A stretch of 64,000 bases of DNA from NCBI GenBank assembly GCA_024803745.1, contig JANJXV010000013.1, forward strand, positions 30,422,001-30,486,000, given 5' to 3'. The position numbers were made by a program, and so were the translations under genes. Of the stretch, positions 11,871-21,474 are shown piece after piece (positions within the stretch are counted from its first letter, which is position 1; the number at the start of each line of letters is the position of its first letter). The DNA is from Megascapheus bottae. Its lineage: Eukaryota > Chordata > Mammalia > Rodentia > Geomyidae. The notes under the pieces were generated by a model, which did not search any database, had not been told where the DNA came from, and was given only the letters and a program-made list of their open reading frames with translations.

Positions 11871-12303
11871 CTAAGAATTTATTAAGATTGATTTTTACAT
11901 CATATTTCAAATGACATGTTTTTCAAACAAGTGTTAAGAAAGGAATCTCTATATACAATCACTGGCACTTAGTTTTAGAACATAATCAAAATTAGACTAA
12001 GGGTTTGTATATCATAGATACATATTAATTTATGAAATAAAACATTATATCCATAGAGTCATAGGTTTTTATGTCTATGTAGTCATGTTTATATATCCAA
12101 TACCATGTCCATAGCATTGGGTATGCAAATATTGAGTACTTGATCTTGTACTGTTTGAATCTAATAGCCACATATTAAGGATATCATGGGCCTTTGTTCC
12201 TTTGGTCTTGATTTGTCTCACTCAACCTGATTCACTCTAGATTCATCCACTTCCCTGCAAATGCCATTATTTTATCTTGTCTGTTCGCTATGTAGAATTC
12301 CAT

Positions 12304-12339
<36 letters not shown>

Positions 12340-14105
12340 ATTTTCTTTATCAGGCGTTTCCAATACCTGGCTATTGTGAATAGTGCAGAGATAAACATAA
12401 CTGAACAAGTGTCCTTATCATATCTTGGGTTATGATGTTCAGGGTAGATGCCCAGAAGTGGTATGGCAGGATCATAGAGAAAGTCAATCTTCAGTTCTTT
12501 AAGAAACCTCCACACTGCTTTCCAGAGTTGCTGAACTAGATTAGAATCCCACCAGTAGTGTAATAGGGTTTCTTTTTTTCCACAACTCTGACAGCAACTC
12601 ATTGTCTGAGTTGAAAATCTTGGCCATTTTTGTTAGGGTAAGATGATATCTTAGGGTTGTTTTTATTTGCATTTCCTTTATTACCATGGATGATGAACAT
12701 TTTCTCATATGCTTTCCTGCCATTTTAAACTCTTCTGATAAGTCTCTCTTCAGTTCCCTTGCCCATTTAGTGAATGGTTTGCTGGGTTTGGGGGGGATTA
12801 GTTTCTTGAGTTCTCTGTAGATACTGGATATTAAGCATTTGTCTGATGTATTATTGGTGAATATCTTTCCCCAGTTGGTTGGCTGTCTCTCTACATTTGC
12901 AACTATGCTTTTATCTATACAGAAAATTTTATTTTTAGGTAGTCCCATTTATCGAGTCTCTCTCCAATCTTTGTGACCCTGGGATTCTGTTCAGGAATCT
13001 TTTGCTTGTGCCTATGAGATCCAGTATCTCTCCTACTCTATCATGTACCAGTTTCATAGTTTCCGGTCTGACATTGAGGTCTTTGATCCAATTTGAGTTA
13101 ATGGTTATGCATGGCGAAAGGCTAGGTTCAATTTTTAGTTTTCTGCATGTGGCTGCCCAGTTTTGCCAGCACCAATAATTGAATAGACTGTGTTTGTTCC
13201 ACTGTATATCTTTGGCTCCTTTGTCAAATACAAGATGACTATGGGTATGCGGTTCTATTTCTGGGTCTTCTATTCTGTTCCATTGATCTTCTGGTCTGTT
13301 TTTGTGCCAATACCAAGCAGTTTTTGTTATTATGGCTCTATGGTAGAGTGTGAAGGCTGGTATTGTAATACCACCAGCATTGTTCTTTTTGCCTAGAATT
13401 GTTTTGGCTATTCTAGGTCTTTTCTTGTTCCATATGAACCTTTGGATTGTATCTTCTATTTCAGTAAAGAATGTCTTTGGGATTTTGATGGGGATTTCAT
13501 TGAATTTGTATGTAAATTTTCACTATGTTGGTTCTCCCTAGCCATGAACATGGGATGTCTTTATATTTCCTAGTGTCCTCTTCAATTTCTTTCATTAGGT
13601 TTTTATACTTTTCATTATATAATTCCTTTTTGTCTATGGTTAAATTTAATTCCTAAGTATTTTATTCTTTTGGCCTATTGCAAATGAGATCATTTTCTTG
13701 ATTTGGCCTTCTGTTTGTGTATTGTGGGTGTACAAGAACGCTACTGACTTCTGAATGTTAATTTTATATCCTGCCACTTTGCTAAAGTAGTTTATTAATT
13801 CTAGGAGTTTGAGAGTGGAGTTTGTGGGGTCACTCAAGTAGAGGATCAAGTCATCAGCAAATAGAAATAGTTTAATTTCTTCTTTCCCTATGTGGATCAC
13901 TCTTGATGTCTTTTTCTTGCCTTATTGCTATGTCTAAGTGTTCCAGCACCGAATTGAAGAGAAGTGGAGAGAGTGGGCATCCTTGTCTAGTTCCTGTTTT
14001 TAAGGTAAATTGTTCCAGTCTTTCACCATTTAATATACTATTGACTGTAGGTATTTCATCATATTTAATTATTTTAAGGAATGTACCTCTTTTTCCTATT
14101 CTTTC
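11871..14105 (-). mobile_element. L1-A, 3' part: 3'UTR and ORF2 C-terminal half
   Basis: From right to left (sense), it carries the ORF2 reverse-transcriptase text around the FADD site (13646-13900: [17 protein letters not shown]) preceded by [13 protein letters not shown] (13872-14162). Next come the C-terminal domain with the Cys-rich CCQSCGKKETLLHYWW block near 12600 and a 3'UTR (11871-12305) whose text recurs at 21475, 23200 and 33083. ORF2 is broken into several frames. The right end (14105) is the target site of the L1-B insertion; L1-A resumes at 21428. Confidence 0.9.
12308..12336. repeat. (TA)n microsatellite inside L1-A ORF2 end
   Basis: About 14 TA units sit where other L1 copies encode YLYTMEF (plus: gaattccattgtgta). 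The second L1-A copy has the same tract at 30369-30392. Confidence 0.95.
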
Positions 14106-14510
14106 TTTTTTTATTGTAATTAGTAAAAGGGTTACATGATATTTGCCAGATAGAAGGTGCATTAATTCACATACATTGATGCCCTTTCACATGTCTTGGT
14201 AACCATTTCCCTCCCCCTCCACAACCCCCACCTGTCTTGGTTTTCCCCCGTTCCCTATCAAATTTCAAATATCCAAATACAAATAAATTCAATATATCAG
14301 ATAACAAAGTGAGATATTATACCAATATGAGATAACCAAGGGACAGCAAAGGAGATGAGAGACAACATAGTACATTAAGGACAACAATCATTCATTATAT
14401 GGCTTTTGTTTCAATATCCTGGAGATCCTTTCAGTTAGCTTCACATTATATGGCCTTATGTATCAAGATTTTGCTCTATTGCAAATCTCTGCTAGTAGAG
14501 CCCAAGGTTT
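14106..14510 (-). terminator. L1-B 3'UTR with polyadenylation signal
   Basis: After the ORF2 stop at 14511 the 3'UTR runs about 400 nt in sense. It includes a G-rich run (plus ttccctccccctccacaaccc near 14210), the conserved end caccttctatctggcaaata, and the polyadenylation word AATAAA just before the A tail. The same end is shared by all L1-B copies in the window. Confidence 0.85.
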
Positions 14511-17500
14511 CTACTGATTATGACAAATGAGGGAAACTATTGAGCCTAAGTTCCTTTGAGTCTGGCTTACTTCACTTAATATGATTTTTTCTAAGTCTTT
14601 CCATTTCCTAACAAATGGGGCGATGTCATTCTTTCTGACAGCAGCATAGAATTCCATTGTGTACAAATACCACAACTTATTGATCCACTCATCAACTGAG
14701 GGACATCTAGGTTGGTTCCATATCTTTGCTATGGTGAATAGTGCTGCAATGAACATTGTTGTGCTAGTGGGTTTAGTATGTCCTTGTTTCAGGATGGTTG
14801 GGTAGATGCCAAGTAGTGGAATTGCTGGGTCATAGGGGAGTTCTATGTTTAGCCTTTTGAGGCACTGCCATACTGCTTTCCACAGTGGTTGAACGAGTTT
14901 GCACTCCCACCAACAGTGTAGTAGTGATCCGTCCTGGCCACATCCCCTCCAGCATCTGTTGTTATTCGTTTTCCTGATCCTGGCCAATCTAACTGGAGTG
15001 AGGTGGAATCTTAGAGTTGTTTTGATTTGCATTTCTTTTATGACCAGAGATGTTGAGCATTTCTTCATGTGTCTATAGGCCATTTTTGTTTCTTCTTCAG
15101 AGAAGACTCTCTTTAAGTCTTGGGCCCATTTTTTAATGGGATGGTTGTTACTTTGGAGGTTAGTTTTGGAGTGATTCAATTTTTTGAGTTGTTGATATAT
15201 TTTAGATATGAGGCCTTTGTCTGTTGTTTGGTTGGTGAAGATCTTCTCCCATTCTGTAGGCTTCCTGATTAGTTTACTAGCTATGTCCTTTGCCATACAA
15301 AAGCTCTGCAGTTTAATGCAGTCCCACTTATCCAGCCTTTCTCTGATTTGTTGTGATTCTTGGTCCTTATTAAGAAAGTTTCAACCTGTTCCAAGGAGGC
15401 CTAGTGTATCTCCTATTCCTTCCTGTAGAGTTTTCAGTGTGTCAGCTTTTACCTCCATGTCTTTGATCCATTTGGAGTTAATTCTAGTGCAGAGTGGCAA
15501 AGAAGGATCCAGCTTTAGTTTTCTGCAGGTGCTTAACCAGTTCTGCCAGCACAACTTGTTGAAGAGGCTGTCTTTCTTCCATTCTATTTTTTTTGGCTCC
15601 CTTGTCAAAGATTAGGTGGCCATAGGTCTGTGGTTTAATATCTGGGTCCTCAGTTCTATTCCATTGGTCTTCAGGCCTGTTCCTGTGCCAGTACCAAGCT
15701 GTTTTGAGAATTATAGCTCTGTAATAGAGTCTAAAGTTTGGAATTGAAATTCCTCCAGCGCTGTTCTTTCTGCTAAGAAGTGTTTTTGCTATACAGGGTC
15801 TTTTATTATTCTATATGAAATTTTGGATTGCCTCTTCTATTTCTTTAAAGAATGACATTGGGATATTGATGGGTATTGCATTGAATTTGTAGATAGCTCT
15901 TGGCAAGATTGTCATTTTCACAATGTTGATTCTTCCAATCCATGGAGCATGGGAGGTTTTTCCATTTGCTTAGTTCTGCTTTAATTTCCTTTTTTAGGGT
16001 TTTAAAGTTTTCGTCAAAAAGGTCCTTTACATTCTTAGTTAAGCTAATTCCTAAGTACTTTATTTTCTTTGAGGCTATTTTGAAAGGAGTTTCTTTCCTC
16101 ATTATTGCCTCATTCCTCTCACTGTTGGCGTAAAGGAAGGCAGTTGATTTTTGAGGGTTGATTTTATAGCCTGCTAGTCTTCCAAAGCTTTGAGTCAGCT
16201 CAAGGAGCTTGGGAGTAGAGTCTATAGGATTCTTTAAATACAGAATCATGTCATCTGCAAAGAGGGATAATTTTATTTTCTCTTTCCCTACTTGGATCCC
16301 CTTTATGCTTGCTTCTTGCCTTATTGCACTGGCTAGGAATTCTAGAACTACGTTAAAGAGGAGTGGAGAGAGTGGGCATCCTTGTCTCGTTCCTGATTTT
16401 AGAGGGAATGGCTTTAGATTTTCACCATTAAGTGTAATACTAGCAGTAGGTTCCTCATACACAGCCTTTATTGCATTGAGGAATGTTCCATGGATTCCTA
16501 GTTTCTCCAGAGCTTTTAACATAAAGGGGTGTTGGATCTTGTCAAATGCCTTTTCCGCGTCTATTGAGACAATCATGGGATTTCTGTCCTTGCTCCTGTT
16601 GATGTGTTGAATTATATTAATTGATTTGCGTATGTTGAACCAGCTTTGCCTCCCCGTGATGAATCCAGTTTGATCATAGTGTATAATTTTTTTGATGAGT
16701 TGTTGTGGATGGTTGGCCAGTATTTTGTTGAGAAGTTTTGCATCGATGTTCATCAAAGATATAGGTCTAGAGTTCTCTTTCTTTGATGAATCTCTGTCTG
16801 GTTTGGGGATGAGGGTTATACTGGCTTCATAGAATGAGTTTGGTAGGGAACCTTCATTTTCAATTTCGTTGAAGAGCTTGAGGAGTATTGGTGTGAGCTC
16901 TGCTTTGAAGACCTTATAGAATTCAGCTGTGAATCCATCTGGCCCTGGGCTTTTCTTAGGTGGAAGGTCTCTAATTGCCATTTCTATTTCAGAGCTTGAA
17001 ATAGCCCTGTTGCGTTGGCTTAGTTCTTCTGGGTTCAGTGTGGGTATGTTAATATTGGCTAGGAATTCATCCATTTCATCTAGATTCTCAAATTTGTAGG
17101 CATAAAGGTTTGAGAAGTATTCCCTCATGATATTCTGGATCTTGGTAATTTCTGTCGTGATATTACCATTTTCATCTGCGATTTTGTTTATTTCGATATG
17201 GTCTCTTCTTTTTTTGGTAAGATTTGCTAAGGGCTTGTCAATTTTGTTAATTCTTTCAAAGAACCAACTCCTTGTTTTGTTGATTCTTTCTATAGTTTTT
17301 TTGGATTCCAAATCATTTAATTCTGCTTTGATTTTAATTATTTGCTTTCTTCTACTGGGATTAGGGTTGGTTTGTTGCTCTTTTTCCAGGAGCTTAAGGT
17401 GAGACATTAACTTGTTGGTTTGCAATTTTTCCAACTTGTTGTTGTAGGCACTCAGTGCTATAAATTTTCCTCTGAGTACTGCCTTTGCTGTGTCCCAAAG

Positions 17501-18320
17501 GAGTTGGTATTTTGTGTGCTCCTTACTATTAAATTTCATAAACTGTTGGATTTCTGTTCTGATCTCTTCGATGACCCATTGGCGATTCAACAATGTGTTG
17601 TTCAGTCTCCATGAGTTACAGGGTTTTCATTGGTGGAGATGTGTTTTCAGTTCCAGTTTGATGCCTTTGTGGTCTGAGAGTGTGCATGGAATAATTTCAG
17701 TGTTTCTGAATCTGTCCAGGTTTGTTTTATGGCCTAAGATGTGATCTATTTTGGAAAATGTTCCAAGTACTGCTGAGAAAAACGTATATTGTGTTGTTGC
17801 TGGGTGGAATATTCTGCAGATGTCTGTTAGATCTAGTTGGTCTATATAGTTGTTCAGTTCCAAGGTTTCTCTGTTGAGTTTTTGCCTTGTTGATCTGTCC
17901 ATAGGTGAAAGCAGTGTGTTAAAGTCACCGACAATCACTGTATTTCGATCTATGTATGGTTTCAGTGTAAGTAAAGTTTGCTTGATGAAGTTTGGAGCTC
18001 CGCGATTGGGTGTGTAAATATTTAGGATTGTTATGTCTTCCTGGAGGAAAGATCCCTTTAGTAGTATGTAGTAACCTTCTTTGTCTTTTCTTACTAATTT
18101 TAGTTTGAAGTGTATTTTGTCTTATATGATGATGGCAACTCCAGCCTGTTTATGGGGGCCGTTAGATTGACAGAGTTTGTTCCAACCTCTCACTTTCAAA
18201 AGATGATTGTTTTTTTTTGGGGGTAAGATGTGTCTCTTGAAGACAGCAGAATGATGGCTCTTGCTTTTTTTTGTTGTTGTTGAGAGTTAGGATTGAGAGA
18301 TATTTATTAGGTCCTACCAT
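14511..18320 (-). pseudogene. L1-B ORF2 (endonuclease / reverse transcriptase), inactivated
   Basis: The apparent start is the ATG at 18320-18318 and the stop is at 14511, about 1,270 codons, normal for mammalian L1 ORF2. The N-terminal endonuclease part reads LSILTLNNN then SFCCLQETHLT, with roughly 15-18 codons missing between these blocks. GDFN, SKIDHI and SDHKG are intact in the open stretch 17627-17938. The longest open frame (15845-17593, 582 codons) carries the RT domain: KKSPGPDGF (about 213-221), [11 protein letters not shown] (345-355), [10 protein letters not shown] (401-410) and FADD (445-448). A C-terminal frame (14511-15296) has the Cys-rich knuckle with C115, C119, C128 and C132. 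Frameshifts lie near 17600, 15700-15840 and 15300-15380. In life the protein nicks target DNA and primes cDNA synthesis from the L1 RNA. Confidence 0.93.
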
Positions 18321-18368
18321 TTTTAAAAGCTTTTATTTGGGCCTCTGTCTTGACAGTTCTTGTGGTCC

Positions 18369-19538
18369 TTAGATGGTATGCTGTTTAGGTGCCATTTCTT
18401 TCCCTATATTGCATTTATTTTGGTTTTCCATGTATAGAACATCTTTGAGAATTCTCTGTAGTGTTGGTTTTGTTGCGACATATTGTTGCAGCTTTTCCCT
18501 GGAATGGAATGTTTTTATTGTTCCCTGAATTATGAATGAGAGCTTAGCTGGGTACAGTATTCTTGGTTGGTAGTTATTTGACTTAAGGGCCTGACATATA
18601 TGCTTCCAGTCACTTCTTGCTTGCATGGTCTCTGCTGAGAAATCTGGGGTCATTCTGATTGGTTTTCCTTTATAGGTTACTGAACCCTTTTCCCTGGCTG
18701 CCTTTAGGATCCTTTTTTTGGTTTCTATTGATCCAGTTCGGATTACGATGTGGCGGTGGGATGTGCTTTTCTGGTCAGGTCTGTTTGGGGTTCTGAAAGC
18801 TTCTTGTATCTGGATGGGCCTGCCCATCTGGATATTTGGGAAATTCTCTGAGATGATTCCCTGAAGTATATTTCCAATACCATTGACCTCTTTCTCCAGA
18901 CCCTCCTCAATACCAATTAGCCTTAAATTAGGCTTCCTAATTGTATCTTAGACCTCCTGAAGCGCTCTCTCATTTTTCCTAGATTTGGATTGACTCATTT
19001 TCTGTTCTTTCTCTATAATAACTAAATTATCGTCAGCCCCAGAAATTCTCTCCTCTGCATTGTCTAACCTGCCATCAAAGCTATCTACTTTATTTTTCAT
19101 CTCCCTTGCTTCTAATTGCTCATTTTTGATGCCTTGCATCTCTTCTTTTAGATCATGTATGGATTTCTTTAGCTCCTTGATTTCCATTTGAGTGGTTAGC
19201 TCAGTAGCTTTATTTTCTTTGAACATTTGCTGGAGTTCGGTCACCTTTTTGTTTGTGGATTCTATGAATTCATCCATCTTTCTTTCAAAAACCTTTATTA
19301 TGGCCTCCTTTATGGCTTCTTCTTTTTCACTTATCACCTTGTTTATGGTTTCCTCTTGTTCAGCTATGGCTTCCTCCCTTATCTCTTTCTTTATATTTTC
19401 ACATTTTTCATTAATGATGTTTATCAATTGCATTTGTACAGAACTTGGAAGACTCTCCTCTAGGATTGCCAGTGACTGTTCCATTGGCTGTTTACATTGG
19501 GTGAGGGGGGTGGGGGATGTTGTTTCTTGATTTGACAT
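18369..19538 (-). pseudogene. L1-B ORF1 (RNA-binding chaperone), one in-frame stop
   Basis: Start ATG at 19538. Residues 1-196 are open and contain a long, charged coiled coil (heptad-rich text from about residue 40 to 160, for example KEAIIKVFERKMDEF). A TAA at 18950-18948 interrupts it. The same frame then continues about 193 codons through the RRM (KPNLRLIGIEE) and the C-terminal domain (HRHIVIRTGSIETKKRILKA) to the stop at 18369. The ORF1 protein trimerises through the coiled coil and coats L1 RNA. The single TAA is the only lesion I see, so this is a minimally damaged ORF1 of about 389 residues. Confidence 0.93.
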
Positions 19539-21427
19539 TTTTCTTGAGCTTCTTGTTCTGCCTATTTGAAAATGGGAGCAAGATTAATACTAAACACGAT
19601 TATAGTTTTTCAGATATAACCAACCTAGACCTCTGTAGCTGGCAGACTCTAGATGTTCACAAGTTTTGATTGGTGTTATCACTCTTTCTTTTTGTGCAGT
19701 TACCGACCAGTCTAATAATCCACTGATAAGCGATTTATACCCAAAACAATAAGCCTCTCAATCCAATCTCTATTGTCTTTAAGTCCCTCTGAACCTAGAG
19801 AATAATTAAACACCTAGATATACAGTGTTGCTCAACAGCCATCAAGTGTAGATTCATGCAGTATAAGGGTTGAAAGACGAGCAGAGGTCCAGAGATAGAA
19901 AAATAGAATGAGAGAGGTCAGGGGGTAAGTAGGTAGCGTATTTGAGTACAAAGTTTGGAAAATATTAGAATAAAACTTATGTGTTGCTGCATGACTAGCT
20001 CTTAGCCCAACCAGTGGCCTCACAGTGGTCCATGGGATGGATCTGTGAGCTTCTGTCTGAGCGCTGTTGGCGGACGTTTTCCTGTGCTGCTTCCAGGAGA
20101 GGCCCCAAGCCAAGGGTCTGGGGATTGAGAGTTTCAGGGGCTCTCAGCAGGACCAGCAGGAGTCCCCTCTGTTCCCAGAGGCGGGGCCCAGCTGTGTACA
20201 TAGGCTCCAAGGGCGGAGCCGCGCCTTTTTGGTTCTCAGAAGGGGAGCTTGGCTGCTTGTCTGCCCTTCAGATCCCTGCTGTGTTTCCACTGCTTTGTCA
20301 GAGTCTGTGACTGTGGGGGGCCCCTCGGTGGTGTCTTGCTGAGGATTCCCTGCTGGAGGATGCCCAGCTCAAGAATTGAGGGGGGGCAGATGCTGGCTCC
20401 TATTTTCCCGCACCCCCTACCCACTGTTGTAAGGCAGGGTCCCAACGCCCTACACTCTCCAGATCCAGTGGCCTGAGAGAGGAGCCTGATGGGCGGGTGG
20501 GAGCTGGGACAGCTCCGCCTCCCCTGATGGAGTCCTGAGTCTTAGGGTCTGCCCGCTTGTCAGTCTCCAGTCAGAGGGTTTGGGGTTGAGCCCGTTGGGC
20601 GGGTGGGAGTTGGGACAGCCCCACCTCCCTTGGTGGGGTGCTGGGTCTTATGGGTAGCCTGCCTGTCAATCTCCAGTCAATGGCCTGAGGGAGGGGGCTG
20701 TTGAGGGAAGGGAGAGGATTCTAAATTCCTTGCCCCCCTGCTCCTGCCAGTCTTTCTCGGGCGGGGTGTTGGGGGTCTGAGTTAATTTCTATTGCTTGGC
20801 ACTCACTCCGTTTTCCTGATGTGTTTGGGGACGCGCTGTATTACTCACGCCTCTGCGTCCATGTGCGGGTGCTCCATGGTGGTGGGGAGTCTTTCACTCC
20901 CCTCGGGTCTCAGCTGCCGCCTGTGTTCTGCATCTGGGTTCCACTGCTTGCTGTTCTGGTTCTGCGTCTGGGTTCCGCTGCTTCCGCCATTCGCTGGCCC
21001 GGTTCTGTGCTGGTTTCTGCAGCCTTTGGGCTCCCAGCCTGGCGCCCTCCACTGCTGCTGCTTTTCGTGGATTAGAGCCATCGCCCGCGCCGCTTTCCCA
21101 GCTTGGAGCCGGCACCTGCTCAAGAAGCTTTTCGGGGCTTGAGCCCGCGCCAACTGCTGCTTTTCGCAGCTTTCCCCGGCTTTTGCGGCTTGGATCCGGT
21201 GACGAGAGGTGGGGGAGGGGTCTTCGCGTTCCGAATTCTTTGAGAAAGTTGGATGTGAGCTTTATCTGGATTTCTTTTCCGGTTTGAGTCCTTCTCCGTT
21301 GCCTTTTGAGTTTGTTGTTGTGGATTTCTTAAGGTAGTTGGCTCGTGGGACTCCCTGGTTCTCTCTTTTTGTCAGAGAGAGCTAGGCAGCGTCCCTATTG
21401 TCTCAGCGCCATCTTCCTTCCCCAATT
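19539..21427 (-). promoter_or_regulatory. L1-B 5'UTR with internal promoter
   Basis: About 1.9 kb upstream of ORF1. Its 5' half (about 20000-21300) is GC- and CpG-rich against an AT-rich background. The first bases in sense (plus: ccctattgtctcagcgccatcttcc near 21393-21418) match the 5' end of L1-A at 27943-27966, so the transcription start end is preserved. It contains two and a partial 107-bp tandem monomers (20457-20720). The open frames in this stretch have no recognisable domain and reflect low stop frequency in GC-rich DNA. Confidence 0.85.
20457..20720 (-). repeat. Tandem monomers in the L1-B 5'UTR
   Basis: The landmark ctccag recurs at 20457, 20565 and 20671, giving periods of 108 and 106 bp. 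Within each unit gggcgggtgggag and gggacagc(t/c)cc are repeated, followed by cttgtcagtctccag / ctgtcaatctccag. The older L1-A 5'UTR has only one full unit plus the partial one (about 27510-27660). Confidence 0.8.
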
Positions 21428-21474
21428 TTTTTCCTATTTTTTCTAATGCTTTCAACGTCAATGGATTTTGTATT
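21428..21474 (-). mobile_element. L1-A sliver between two insertions
   Basis: The text tttctaatgctttcaacgtc and the following bases continue L1-A ORF2 exactly where it broke off at 14105; compare the uninterrupted second L1-A copy at 32200-32250. It is bounded on the right by the target-site word ggattttgtatt of element S1. Confidence 0.85.

Larger units (their letters stand above)
14106..21427 (-). mobile_element. Near full-length L1-B retrotransposon
   Basis: A 7.3-kb element read on the minus strand: GC-rich 5'UTR (19539-21427), ORF1 (18369-19538), 48-bp spacer, ORF2 (about 14511-18320), short 3'UTR and AATAAA (plus tttatt at 14110-14115). It interrupts L1-A, with the target-site duplication tttttcctattctttc at 14090-14105 and a copy with one mismatch at 21428-21443. 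ORF1 carries one stop and ORF2 several frameshifts plus an internal deletion, so it is dead but relatively young. Related 5'-truncated copies lie at 21644, 24113, 33459, 38017, 51385 and 60849. Confidence 0.95.

Noticed and set aside
13190..13541. Plus-strand frames repeated at 31276-31699, suggesting a duplicated small membrane protein
   Set aside because: They are antisense shadows of L1-A ORF2; the coding sense is minus.
15208..17744. Hydrophobic plus-strand frames over the full-length L1
   Set aside because: Antisense to ORF2 of L1-B and repeated wherever L1-B occurs.
20014..21153. Dense overlapping open frames on both strands in a GC-rich block, resembling a CpG-island gene start
   Set aside because: The block is the L1-B 5'UTR: it lies directly upstream of ORF1 and has a homologous block in L1-A at 27000-27967. 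Frames are long only because stops are rare in GC-rich DNA.
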